A DNA stretch of 47,636 bases from Pseudomonadota bacterium (lineage in GTDB: Bacteria > Desulfobacterota > Desulfobacteria > Desulfobacterales > RPRI01), in NCBI GenBank assembly GCA_018901125.1, contig JAHIFE010000190.1:1-47636 (forward strand), given 5' to 3'. Numbering within the stretch: position 1 is the stretch's first letter; each line of letters opens with the position of its first letter. A program made the position numbers and the translations under genes. The notes beneath the pieces were generated by a model, which was not told where the DNA came from, ran no database searches, and was given only the letters and a program-made list of their open reading frames with translations. Of this stretch, positions 35,501 through 44,000 are shown piece after piece.

Positions 35501-36718
35501 CTTCAGTTCATTTTCAAGATATTCAACTCCGGAAAAACGCCCGTCTTTGGACACGATTCGTGTAGGAGTGGCCAGAATATGTATTTTTATGCCTTCTTGT
35601 TCAGCATCATGGATCTCCTGCGGATTTGCAGGCATTTCAGCCTTGGTCCGGCGGTAAAGCATGATAACTTCTTTTGCGCCCATGCGAAGACAACTGCGCG
35701 CAGCATCCATACCTGTGTTTCCGTTGCCGATAATTATCACTTTTTTGCCGACAGGCGGCGGGTCTCCGGAAGCTGTGCGGATTAAAAACTCAATAGCGGA
35801 CATAACTCCCGGCAAATCTTCTCCGGGTATTCCAAGTTTGTACGAATTCCAGGCTCCTACAGCTAAAAAGATTGCATCATAACCCTGACTTTTAAGTGAA
35901 GCCAGTGTGAAATCTTTTCCGAATTTCTTGTTTGCAATAACCTCTACACCAAGATCAAGAATCTCCTGTATTTCCTCATCCAGCACAGCTTTGGGAAGCC
36001 GGTATTCAGGTATCCCGTATCTCAGCATACCGCCAAGTTTTGGCATCGCATCATATATGGTGGCTGCATGGCCCTTGAGACGAAGATAATAAGCAGCGGC
36101 AAGCCCGGCAGGCCCGCCTCCAATTATGGCTACCTTTTTGCCGGTATCTGCCGGAGGCTTTGGCGTTACCCGTATTTTGCGTTCAGCGGCATAATCGGCA
36201 ACATATCTTTTAAGATCCTTGATATTTATTGCTTCTTCAACACGCGTGCGGCTGCATTCGTTTTCACAGGGATGAGGGCATACTCTTCCAAGTGTGGCAG
36301 CAAAAGGGGTCTTTTCTTTAATCATTCTAAGAGATTCTATATAATTGCCTCTTGCAATATGAGCTACATATCCCTGGATATCCAGTTTTCCGGGGCAAGT
36401 CATATGACATGGAGCTACACAGTCTCCGTAATGCTGTTCAAGAAGCAGAGAAAGTATATTTTTACGATATTCCCTTATTGTTGCCGTATCGGTTTGAACT
36501 TCCAGTCCCTCAGCAGCCTTAAAAGAGCAGGATGCCACCGGTCTGGGTTCTCCCTTTACTTCCACAACGCATATCCGGCAAGCTTCTTCCGGTTTTAACA
36601 ATGGATTGTGACAAAGAGTCGGAATGAAAATCCCCTCTTGAGCAGCAGCTTGTAACAGGGTGTTTTCGGATTCCGTAATGACGGTTTTACCATTAATAGT
36701 TAGAGATACTTTAGGCAT
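32594..36718 (-). CDS. fdhA: Formate dehydrogenase alpha subunit fused to a GltD-like flavoprotein
   Basis: This 1374-residue fusion starts with a NuoG-like [2Fe-2S] domain (CHNPLLKPEEACRICVVEV). A GltD-like NAD(P)H oxidoreductase module follows: CVAPCHMTCPG, CPHPCENECSR, FAD site IIGGGPAGLAAAYYL, nucleotide site IIGNGNTGMDAARSC. Next come bacterial-type [4Fe-4S] pairs (CIVCRRCAVGC, CVDCGLCAGNCPTG) and a complete molybdopterin formate dehydrogenase (CTYCGVGC, HCARLCHASTVAGL, GQNNVQGACDMG, and a C-terminal molybdopterin-binding end). The Mo ligand is Cys (LCH), not selenocysteine. One chain could thus link formate/CO2, pyridine nucleotide and Fe-S carriers. Followed after about 40 bp by hdrA and then mvhD, it suggests a formate-linked bifurcating complex (inference). 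There is no signal peptide, so it is cytoplasmic. Confidence 0.93.
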   Translation of the reverse strand: MPKVSLTINGKTVITESENTLLQAAAQEGIFIPTLCHNPLLKPEEACRICVVEVKGEPRPVASCSFKAAEGLEVQTDTATIREYRKNILSLLLEQHYGDCVAPCHMTCPGKLDIQGYVAHIARGNYIESLRMIKEKTPFAATLGRVCPHPCENECSRTRVEEAINIKDLKRYVADYAAERKIRVTPKPPADTGKKVAIIGGGPAGLAAAYYLRLKGHAATIYDAMPKLGGMLRYGIPEYRLPKAVLDEEIQEILDLGVEVIANKKFGKDFTLASLKSQGYDAIFLAVGAWNSYKLGIPGEDLPGVMSAIEFLIRTASGDPPPVGKKVIIIGNGNTGMDAARSCLRMGAKEVIMLYRRTKAEMPANPQEIHDAEQEGIKIHILATPTRIVSKDGRFSGVEYLENELKAADSSGRPSPVPIKGSETIIEADQAIVSIGQFSDMAFLKNDSELKDIAFTKKGIPETDSNTLQSCLPYLFLGGDLLRGPRTVIQASADGREAALSIHSYLTDGVVIKDAKPFNITKGKLKEVDPVNFENIISRPRHSTPLLSVEQRVKSFEEAELVLTESQAKAEAERCLSCGCLDSFDCLLRKYATIYNVDASKLTFWKSPKYKIENSHPFITVDPNKCIVCRRCAVGCDNYQIQYAIKVDEVSSENRIGPPQYAPNINDKCVDCGLCAGNCPTGALQEKIKGKPGPFELKKIRTTCTYCGVGCQIYLGVSGGEVVNVEGVSGVAPNFGHLCVKGRFAYDFIHSPERLRYPMIKQDDGSFRQASWEEALDLVARQLSSVRDEYGPDTIGALTSARVTNEENYLFQKLARAVFKTNNVDHCARLCHASTVAGLAAAFGSGAMTNTIGDIEEADVILLTGSNITENHPVISSNIKRAIKFKGTKLIVVDPRRINMTYFSRNWLRQNLGTDVAWINGMMHVIIKEELFDKSFVENRTTNFEELTKAVKKYTPEYVESITGIPSQSLIDAARLYAGAKAGAIVYCMGITQHTTGTDNVKSLANLAMLCGNLGIRGGGVNPLRGQNNVQGACDMGGLPDVFSGYQKVIDPAVREKMEQAWGVSGLPDKPGLKATEMMPKAHDKSLRALYIIGENPLVSDPDINHAEKCIKNLDFLVVQDIFMTDTAKLADVVLPSACFAEKEGTFTNTERRVQRVRKAVDPPGQAQEDWKIICEIANRMGCPMAYESSEAIMEEISQVTPSYSGINYERIDQVGVHWPCTSIDHPGTPILHTQTFPIGKGVFHAIEYIPPAEQTDNEYPLYLTTGRLIHQYHTGTMTMKSDGINQRAPENFVEISSSDAKKFGVEDGTLAKIVSRRGDITATIKISTTAVDGTVFIPFHFAQSAANKLTNAALDPVSKIPEYKVCAVAVEKS

Positions 36719-36731
36719 ATATTACTCCGCT

Positions 36732-37439
36732 TTATTTAATGAAGCCTGTGACATAAATAACAATTTCAGATTTTGCCGGATTATCTGTCTTAAGATGAAT
36801 ACTGCCCCGGTAAGTTTCTGCCTTTTCTATCAGGTTCTTTGCCGTCAGCAAATAATTGTCCGCTTCTTTCTCCAGTGTAAATATAATTTTATTTTCAAGG
36901 TTGTCCGCGTATGATGAAACTATATTGAAGGGGTACTTTTTTAAGGGTGTAATAATGATTTGGGATTGAATTATACTGCCTGCTACGCCCTTTAAGATTA
37001 TATTTTTAGGATCAATCGATCCAAATGCCTCAACTTCTCCTTTGAGGTATAAATTTAATTGCTTATTTTTCGGATCATTGGTGTAAACCGCTATGGTCTT
37101 TAAAAACTTGCTTCCTGCATAGCTAGTTGTGTTACCATTTATGGATATTTTCCCCTCGGTGCCAGGAGGTATTTGCTTTGTATAATTGGCTGTTGTACAT
37201 CCGCAACTTGTTTTAACTTTTTCAATGAGCAGAGGTGCATTGCCTGCATTTTTTATAATAAAATCATGGGTAACGGCAGTTCCTTCGATCACCGTATCGA
37301 ATCTGAATACTTCTTCTTCCAAAACTGCTACCGGTGAGAAAGAGGCTATATCAGCAGCCTGTATTTTCTCCGCACGGGCAGAAAAAGTCATCGCAAGGCA
37401 CAGTACAAGATATAGGCCAAAAAATGTTTTTGCCTTCAT
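36732..37439 (-). CDS. Exported DUF1573 protein
   Basis: I chose the ATG at 37439 because AAGGGAAA lies just upstream; a TTG five codons earlier is the alternative. The 235-residue product has a signal peptide (MKAKTFFGLYLVLCLAMTFS, cleavage after ARA) and a DUF1573 domain, an Ig-like fold of the HYDIN/ASPM type: FRFDTVIEGTAVTHDFIIKN, APLLIEKVKTSCGCTTANY, IYTNDP-like AVYTNDPKNKQ. The SCGCT motif is the family hallmark. The function of DUF1573 proteins is not established. It sits 13 bp ahead of the formate dehydrogenase fusion and after the carrier gene; whether it serves that complex cannot be told from sequence. Confidence 0.88.
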   Translation of the reverse strand: MKAKTFFGLYLVLCLAMTFSARAEKIQAADIASFSPVAVLEEEVFRFDTVIEGTAVTHDFIIKNAGNAPLLIEKVKTSCGCTTANYTKQIPPGTEGKISINGNTTSYAGSKFLKTIAVYTNDPKNKQLNLYLKGEVEAFGSIDPKNIILKGVAGSIIQSQIIITPLKKYPFNIVSSYADNLENKIIFTLEKEADNYLLTAKNLIEKAETYRGSIHLKTDNPAKSEIVIYVTGFIK

Positions 37440-37482
37440 TATATTTCCCTTCAAATGTCACATCCGCAATCTTTACCACCGA

Positions 37483-37794
37483 CTAACCGCACGATCCGCC
37501 GGACCCGCAACTCGAACATCCGCTGTCAAATTTAAGATTAGAAGTAACAATAAAACCTTTTGATGCATAATCCACATTAATGGGCTGAGCCTGTTTCATA
37601 AGATCTCTGTCAATCAGATATTCGATTCCATCGACTTTAAAGGTTGAATCATTATCCCTTTTTTCGTCAAGGCTCATTACCATTTGTGAACCGCAACATC
37701 CGCTTTGGTTAAGAAAGATCCGGATAGGTTGTATTTCCTTATCCTGGAAAAAGGCCTTAATCTCTTTTTGGGCTTTTTCTGTAACTGTAAACAT
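37483..37794 (-). CDS. A-type Fe-S carrier-like (IscA/HesB family) protein
   Basis: This 103-residue protein has the HesB/IscA-type fold signature (FTVTEKAQKEIKAFF, IRIFLNQSGCCGSQMVMSLD, VDGIEYLIDRDLMKQAQPI). The usual CGC end is replaced by a glycine- and cysteine-rich tail (SGCSSCGSGGSCG), and the first Cys site is a CC pair (33-34). A-type proteins carry and hand over Fe-S clusters, which suits a locus packed with [4Fe-4S] enzymes. The altered Cys pattern could instead bind another metal. An AGGAGAAATAC ribosome site precedes the ATG. A truncated near-identical copy lies at 26424-26597. Confidence 0.85.
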   Translation of the reverse strand: MFTVTEKAQKEIKAFFQDKEIQPIRIFLNQSGCCGSQMVMSLDEKRDNDSTFKVDGIEYLIDRDLMKQAQPINVDYASKGFIVTSNLKFDSGCSSCGSGGSCG

Positions 37795-37812
37795 GTATTT
37801 CTCCTTTATATA

Positions 37813-37945
37813 ACGGCTTCGTAAAAGTTGTCTCTACTGTGTTACGCTTCATCATTGCAGTATCTGTGGCGGCATATAAAATGTCGCCCTACCATAGGAC
37901 GGGGTTTAACATCCTGCCATGCATATGGAGCTTTTACGAAGCCGT
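37813..37945. mobile_element. 133-bp element with 15-bp terminal inverted repeats
   Basis: ACGGCTTCGTAAAAG (37813-37827) and its exact complement CTTTTACGAAGCCGT (37931-37945) bracket about 100 bp of non-coding sequence. It sits between mvhD and the carrier gene. No clear target duplication is visible, unlike the 142-bp elements. It may be a miniature element or a large palindromic repeat, and could act as a transcription barrier inside the operon. Confidence 0.6.
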
Positions 37946-37955
37946 CTTAAATATT

Positions 37956-38405
37956 TTATGATATCAGGTTTTGTGATATCTGGGCAGCACGTTGCCTGAC
38001 CATCTTTGTTGACGGTCCAAGAGCTTCCACGCTTTTGCAGACATCCCAGGCTACATCGGCAAACTTTGTTGCTTCGGCTGATGATATCCATGAAAAATGC
38101 AGTCTTCCCGGTTCAATACCAGTGTGCTCCAGTAAACTTTTCATCAGCGCAAATTTACGGCGGCCATAGTAATTTCCTTCAATATAATGGCAGTCTCCGG
38201 GATGACATCCCGAGATCCAGACACCGTCCGCACCTTCTCTGAAAGCGGCAAGTATGAATTTGGGGCTGATACGGCCGCTGCATGGAACCCTGATAATTCG
38301 AATATAGGGCGGATATTCAAGACGGCTTACACCTGCCATATCTGCTGCACCGTAAGTACACCAGTTGCACAAAAAAGTGATTATATTGGGTTGCCACTTT
38401 GACAT
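37956..38405 (-). CDS. mvhD: MvhD-type iron-sulfur subunit, short form
   Basis: This 149-residue protein has a single MvhD domain with the conserved cysteines (FLCNWCTYGAADMAGVSRLEY, PCSGRISPKF, SGCHPGDCHYIEGN). It should hold one [2Fe-2S] cluster and deliver electrons to an HdrA. It lies directly after the truncated hdrA and so would close a MetVF-linked set. It lacks the winged-helix extension of the two long paralogs. The carrier gene follows after the 133-bp inverted-repeat element, which may separate transcripts. Confidence 0.93.
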   Translation of the reverse strand: MSKWQPNIITFLCNWCTYGAADMAGVSRLEYPPYIRIIRVPCSGRISPKFILAAFREGADGVWISGCHPGDCHYIEGNYYGRRKFALMKSLLEHTGIEPGRLHFSWISSAEATKFADVAWDVCKSVEALGPSTKMVRQRAAQISQNLIS

Positions 38406-38440
38406 AATATTTCTCCTTAATTATGATATCTATATTTAAA

Positions 38441-38465
38441 CTCCCTCCCCATTAATGGGGGAGGG
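38441..38465. repeat. Short palindrome between hdrA fragment and mvhD
   Basis: ccctcccc and ggggaggg pair around a 7-base AT-rich loop, and are followed by more G-rich sequence. It may be a transcription-attenuating hairpin or a genome-wide G-rich repeat; no T run follows. Confidence 0.5.
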
Positions 38466-38512
38466 CCGGGGTGGGGGGCGAAAAAGCATTTCACTAACAA
38501 ATGCTCTTCAGA

Positions 38513-38902
38513 TTATACATTTGTGTCCACCATACATGTGACCGGACATGCATCAAGACAGGCGCGGCATCCTGTGCAGCGCTCTGTAATTATACTTCGG
38601 GCTTTCTTTTTTATTTTGACCTTGAAATTTCCTGGTTGTCCGTCAATGCTTAATACTTCGGCATAAGTGATCAGTTCGATATTCGGATGCCGGCCTGCCG
38701 TCACCAGATAGGGAGCCAGAATGCACATTGAGCAATCAGTTGTAGGAAAGGTTTTATCAAGCTGGGCCATGGCTCCGCCTATAGCCGGAGTTTTTTCAAC
38801 CAGATATACAAAATAGCCGGAATCCGCCAGATCAAGAGCGGTCTGAATGCCGGCTACGCCTCCTCCAACCACAAGTACTGCACCAACAGGATTTGTATTC
38901 AT
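38513..38902 (-). CDS. Truncated HdrA: N-terminal FAD and first Fe-S segment only
   Basis: This 129-residue protein matches only the N-terminal eighth of HdrA: FAD site [18 protein letters not shown], the block [20 protein letters not shown], and the first Fe-S motif [15 protein letters not shown], where it ends with MVDTNV. The intact paralogs nearby have about 1010 residues. It has a good GGAGATAAA ribosome site and lies between metF and mvhD, so it may be expressed. A decayed copy of its 3' end at 26750-26820 seems to share the stop and 3' flank, which suggests the short form is older than that duplication. Either a small functional flavin/Fe-S adaptor for MetVF or a remnant is possible. 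Confidence 0.75.
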   Translation of the reverse strand: MNTNPVGAVLVVGGGVAGIQTALDLADSGYFVYLVEKTPAIGGAMAQLDKTFPTTDCSMCILAPYLVTAGRHPNIELITYAEVLSIDGQPGNFKVKIKKKARSIITERCTGCRACLDACPVTCMVDTNV

Positions 38903-38917
38903 TTTATCTCCTTTATC

Positions 38918-39853
38918 TCAAGAAATATCAGGCCGCGGAAGCATACCGGCTCTTTGGGCTATTTCGGCAACCTTATGTTCCCATTCGATAGCCATCAGAT
39001 GAACGCCTGCAACGCCTTCCATTTGCTTGAATTCTTCAATTTGTTCTATGGCAATTTTTATGCCTTCTTCTGCAAATTTTCCTTTTCCGGCGCCTCTTAA
39101 TCTCTCAATCAGTTCAGGCGGGACATCCATGCCGGGAACCTGCTTTGCCATATACTGGGCCATACCAACACTTTTTAAAGGTGTTACTCCTGCAAGAATA
39201 TAGCATTTTTCACAAAGTCCCATATCCACGGCCATTTTCATAAACTGCCTGAACTTATCCATGTTATAGATGCATTGGGTCTGAATAAAGTCGGCTCCTG
39301 CATTTATCTTCTTGGCAAGACGGTAAACACGGAATTCAAAAGGATCGGCAAACGGATTACTGGCTGCTCCTATAAACATCTTTGGAGAACCATCTATCGG
39401 TTCTCCGTTTAAAAATTGTTCTTCATCTCTCATGGTTTTAACCAGATTTATAAGCTGCATGGAATCTATGTCATAAACGTTTTTAGCTTCCGGGTGATTT
39501 CCGAATATCTGATGATCTCCTGAAAGACACAGCATATTTCTGATACCCATAGCATAAGCACCAAGTACGTCGCTCATCATAGCCAGGCGGTTGCGGTCGC
39601 GGCAGACCATCTGAAAATTAGGTTCCACACCTTCCTGGACAGCAATAGCAGAGGCCGCCCAGCTGGACATCCTTACAACTGCTGTTTGATTATCGGTTAT
39701 ATTTACGGCATCCACATTACCTTTCAGAAAGGCTAAATTTTCCTTAAGATGATCAACATTTGCTCCTTTTGGGGGACCACATTCACCCGTGAAAGCAAAG
39801 TTGCCGGATTTTAAAACTTTTTCAAGATTACTACCGGATTTGATATCATTCAT
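38918..39853 (-). CDS. metF: Methylenetetrahydrofolate reductase MetF
   Basis: This 311-residue protein shows the MTHFR TIM-barrel motifs: TGECGPPKGANVDHL, VDAVNITDNQTAVVRMSS, CRDRNRLAMMSD, LCLSGDHQ, AASNPFADP, ADFIQTQCIYN and CYILAGVTPLKS. It reduces methylene-THF to methyl-THF using FAD, in the methyl branch of the Wood-Ljungdahl pathway. I set the start at 39853, because that ATG overlaps the MetV stop as ATGA with GAGGAG before it; the frame extends further but inside metV. The coupling implies the MetFV complex known from acetogens and sulfate reducers, whose electron donor remains debated and may be an HdrA/MvhD unit. Confidence 0.95.
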   Translation of the reverse strand: MNDIKSGSNLEKVLKSGNFAFTGECGPPKGANVDHLKENLAFLKGNVDAVNITDNQTAVVRMSSWAASAIAVQEGVEPNFQMVCRDRNRLAMMSDVLGAYAMGIRNMLCLSGDHQIFGNHPEAKNVYDIDSMQLINLVKTMRDEEQFLNGEPIDGSPKMFIGAASNPFADPFEFRVYRLAKKINAGADFIQTQCIYNMDKFRQFMKMAVDMGLCEKCYILAGVTPLKSVGMAQYMAKQVPGMDVPPELIERLRGAGKGKFAEEGIKIAIEQIEEFKQMEGVAGVHLMAIEWEHKVAEIAQRAGMLPRPDIS

Positions 39854-40518
39854 ATGGCAAGCTCCTCTCTTACAGACTTTCGCGGGCCGCCATCTCTTGA
39901 TGTCCGCCAGTTTTTGGCAGGGGTAAAACAAAGCAAATCATCCAATCTTCCCTGCTCCATTTTCTTTTTTACAATCATATCCCAGATGCAAGGAACTTCC
40001 TTGCTTATTTCGCAATAACCTTTGGAGCTGCCGCCGCAGGGACCATTCATCAGACTCTTGGAGCATCTGGCTACAGGGCATAAACCGTCAAAGTAATGAA
40101 TCACGCATGTTCCGCATCCTGCACAGCGTTCTTCCCAGATGCCATGTGAAGTTGCGCCTCCGAAAAATTTGGTGTTTACAGCCGGAAAGAATTTTTGCTG
40201 CGGATAGGCTTCGGACAGAAACTGAGGGCCAACGCCGCAGGCCATGGAAATAACCGCATCATAATCGTTTATTGTAGCTTTTACCTGTTCTATGTATTCG
40301 GGATCACATTGTCTTTCTATGGTTATCTGATCTACCGTAAGGGAACGCCCTTCCTTTTTTCTGGCAATCTTTAGTGAAGAAGACAGAATCTGAACTTCTT
40401 TGACCCCACCCACATTACAGACTGTGACACAGCCCTTGCATCCCATAATCAATATTTTATCCCTGTCCGTGATCATATCCAGTATCTCGGAAAGGGGTTT
40501 TCTATCAGCAACAATCAT
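39850..40518 (-). CDS. metV: MetV, zinc-binding partner of MetF
   Basis: This 222-residue protein is of the MetV (methylene-THF reductase C-terminal-like) family: ILIMGCKGCVTVCNVGG, IERQCDPEY, ISMACGVGPQFL and a Cys-rich end (ERCAGCGTCVIHYFDGLCPVARCSK split over 131-157, then NGPCGGSSKGYCEI). In Moorella and Acetobacterium, MetV binds MetF and links it to electron carriers. It is translationally coupled to metF and follows a short mvhD by 15 bp, which places MetVF directly downstream of HdrA and MvhD in one transcript. Confidence 0.93.
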   Translation of the reverse strand: MIVADRKPLSEILDMITDRDKILIMGCKGCVTVCNVGGVKEVQILSSSLKIARKKEGRSLTVDQITIERQCDPEYIEQVKATINDYDAVISMACGVGPQFLSEAYPQQKFFPAVNTKFFGGATSHGIWEERCAGCGTCVIHYFDGLCPVARCSKSLMNGPCGGSSKGYCEISKEVPCIWDMIVKKKMEQGRLDDLLCFTPAKNWRTSRDGGPRKSVREELAI

Positions 40519-40533
40519 ATTTCACCTCTTTAG

Positions 40534-40959
40534 TTATGCCGCCTGTTTGATATTAAGCGGGCTCGGACCCAGGTTACGTATCCTCTCTCCCATCTGGTTT
40601 GCAATCTCTGCAAAGCGGGGCCCCATGGCTGATGAAAGATTAAACATCTCCACGCGCTCCGGTTCAATACCGAGTTCGGAAAGAGTCTTTTTTACGTACT
40701 CGACTTTTTTCCGTGTTTTTATATTTCCGCATACAAAATGACAGTCTCCTTCCATACAACCAGCAACATATACACCGTCTGCTCCGTCTTCTATGGCACG
40801 AAGCAGATGGATAATATCTACACGTCCGGTGCAGGGAACCTGGATAATCTTTATATTTGACGGGTAGTTCAGCCGCATGGAGCCTGCCAGATCGGCTGCG
40901 GCGTAAGCACAATATTTACAGCAAAATGCAATAATCTGAGGTTCAAAATCATGGTTCAT
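40534..40959 (-). CDS. mvhD: MvhD-type iron-sulfur subunit
   Basis: This 141-residue MvhD domain has CCKYCAYAAADLAGSMRLNY, PCTGRVDIIHL and AGCMEGDCHFVCGN. It is the expected [2Fe-2S] link between an HdrA and a catalytic partner, here MetVF, whose genes follow after 15 bp. It differs from the other three MvhD copies in its first site (CCKYC rather than LCNWC). The adjacent upstream hdrA is about 130 bp away across a heptamer-repeat spacer. Confidence 0.93.
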   Translation of the reverse strand: MNHDFEPQIIAFCCKYCAYAAADLAGSMRLNYPSNIKIIQVPCTGRVDIIHLLRAIEDGADGVYVAGCMEGDCHFVCGNIKTRKKVEYVKKTLSELGIEPERVEMFNLSSAMGPRFAEIANQMGERIRNLGPSPLNIKQAA

Positions 40960-41020
40960 ATATTTCTCTCCTGTTATCGTAACTACTCAGGTTGTGAGGT
41001 TCACAGTTCACGCTTGGTTG

Positions 41021-41073
41021 CCTTCTACCTTTAACCTTGAACCTTGAACCGTGAACCATGGAACCTTGAACCT
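41021..41073. repeat. ccttgaa heptamer repeats
   Basis: Imperfect copies of accttgaaccttgaaccgtgaacc lie in the spacer between hdrA and mvhD. They are the reverse complement of the aaggttc cluster at 9737-9781. Confidence 0.7.
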
Positions 41074-41090
41074 GTATAATTACCTGTTAT

Positions 41091-44000
41091 CTAACATGAT
41101 GCCTCTATATAAAAGAGTGCATCAGTTTTGGCGTTTATCTGATCATCGGTAAAATGCTTCAGTGTGATTGCCTTTCCCGGACATTCGGATACACAGCATC
41201 CGCATCCATGGCAGTCGCTTGGCTCGATAATGGCATATCCTTCCTCTCCGACTCTGGGTACATTGTAGGGACAGGTTCTGACGCAGGTAAGACATGCAGC
41301 ACAGCGATCCGGATTTACTGAGGCAATTACGCTGTCAACTGCGATTGTATTTTTTGAGACTATTCTCATTGCTCGTGATACGGCAGCCTTTGCCTGTGCG
41401 ATGCTCTCATCTATGCTTTTCGGATAATGGGCGATGCCTGCCAAAAATAGTCCTTCGGATGCAAAATCCACAGGTCTTAATTTGGCATGGGCTTCCACAA
41501 GAAAACCGTCGCTGTTTGCCGGAACCTTGAAATGTTCGAAAAGCGTTTTATTCTCATTAGGAAGAATTGCTGCGGCAAGTACTACAAGATCCGGATTCAT
41601 CTCAATAGGCCTTTGCAGGATATGATCCTTTACAGTCAGTTTGAGTTCCTGCCCATTATCCGAATCGATGACGGGAGGATTATCCTTGTTATAACGGATA
41701 AAACGGATACCCTGCTGCCTGGCTTCCTTGTATAAATCTTCACGTAATCCATAAGTGCGGATATCCCGGTAAATGATAAATATCTGCATTTCAGGATTTA
41801 GCTTCTTTAGTATCAATGCGCTTTTTATGCTGTGTATACAGCAAACCCTGCTGCAATAAGCTCTTTCTTCAGTTCGTGAGCCTACGCACTGGATAAATAC
41901 GGCTATTTTGCTGTCTTTTAATGCTTTGTCGTTATTACGGACTGCCGCATCCAGATCGAAATGAGTTAAGATCTTCGGATTTTTTCCATAAAAGTATTCA
42001 TGCGGCTTGTATTCCTTTCCTCCCGTGGCAAGTATGGCTGCACCATGATTTATCACTTTTGTATCCAACGGATTATTTGCGGACTTCAATGTGGTAGTAA
42101 AGTTTCCGATTGTGCCGGTAACATGGCCAACTTCCGTTTCAAGAAAAATCTTTATACGTTCATTCTTCTTAGCATCTTCAATCAACTGCATGACATACGG
42201 AAGTACCGGTTCACCCTGCCAGGTAGCATTAAGGCCAAGAGCCATTCCTCCAAGCTCATTGCTTCTTTCTACAAGAAAAGCGACAAAGCCCTGCCGCGCA
42301 ACGCCAAGTGCTGCCTCAAGTCCGGCCACACCGCCACCGACCACAAGAACTGCCTGTGTTACATCAAGGGTAACCTGTGGAAGGGATTCTAAAAGAGCTG
42401 CTTTGGCAACCGCCATACGTACCAGATCTTTTGCCTTATCCGTGGCCCTTTGCGGAGTTTTCATATGAACCCAGGTATTCTGATCCCGGATATTGGCCAT
42501 TTCGAAAAGATAGGGGTTAAGTCCTATCTCGCGGATGGTCTCCTGGAAAAGAGGTTCATGGGTTCGTGGCGAACATGATGCCACAACAACGCGGTTTATT
42601 CCTTTTTCCAGTATTATTTTTTTGATATTTTCCTGTGTATCCTGGGAACATGTAAAAAGATTATCTTCCGCATGTATGACATTCGGAAGCGTTTTTGCAT
42701 ATTCCCTTACTGCGGGAACATCAGCTACTCCACCTATGTTGATTCCGCAGTTACAGACAAACACTCCTATTTTAGGCTCTTCTTCGCTAAAATTTTTTTC
42801 AGCCGGGAGTTCTTTCGTGAGTGTAAGACTCCATCTTTGTTCCGACAGATTCTGTGTTGCGCCGGCAGCGGCTGCCGATGCCTCCATAACGGATTGTGGA
42901 ATATCTTTCGGGCTTTGAAAAGTGCCGCAGACAAAGACACCTTCTCTGCTTGTGCTGACCGGAGTAAGATCGCTGGTCTGTGCATAGCTGTGAGCATTCA
43001 GATTGATACCAAGTCTTTGAGCCAGAGCCTTTGTATCCTTAGAGGTTGCAAAACCTGCTGCAAGCACAACCATGTCGAAAACTTCCTCAAGCACCTCGCC
43101 GGATTCAGGAATATATTTGAGCTTAAGACCACCGTCATCAAGTGGTTCAACGGTATGCACTCTGGAACGGATAAATCTGACGCCGCTTCCCTTTTCCGCT
43201 CTTTCCCGGTATCTTTCAAATTCCTTCCCGTGTGTACGCATATCCATGTAGAAGATGGCTGCATCAAGAGGCGTTTCGGCATGTTCCTTGGCGATCATGC
43301 TCTGTTTTATGCTGTACATGCAGCAAACGGAAGAACAGTAGCTGTGATCAGCATGGTTGATGTCGCGTGATCCGATGCACTGAAGCCACGCGATTTTTTG
43401 GGGGACTTCCCTGTCGTATGGCCGCATAAGATGGCCTTTATAAGGACCGGACGCACTTAGTATGCGCTCGAATTCCAGGCTTGTAACCACATTCGGATGA
43501 CGCGAATATGCATAAGTATCAAAAAGGGACGGATCAAAAAGTTCATTTCCCATGGCAAGTACTACAGCACCTACTTTGATTTCGGAAAACCTTGCTTGAT
43601 CCGAGTAGGATATTGCGCCTGCCAGGCAGGCTTTTTCGCACATGCCGCATCCTATGCAGACATTTTTATCGATAGTATATGAAAGAGGCACTGCCTGAGG
43701 AAATTTGATAAAGGTTGCTTTGCGAAGATCCAGCCTGCAATCGAATTCGTTGACCGCAGTTACGGGGCATACCTGGCGGCATTGGCCGCAGGCAGTACAT
43801 TTTACCGAATCAATATAGCGGGGATTATTTTTAAGCTTTGCCGTAAATGCTCCGGCTTCGCCTTCCAATGATTCCAGTTCACTGTTTGGAATGATGTTAA
43901 TATTGAGATGTCTGCCCACTTCCACAAGGAAGGGGGATATAACGCACATGGCGCAGTCATTTGTTGGAAAGGTTTTGTCCAGTTGTGCCATGAGCCCGCC

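Noticed and set aside
42672-43370. 232-codon plus-strand open frame
   Set aside because: Antisense to the central part of hdrA, Cys/Phe-rich composition from the opposite strand, no ribosome site.
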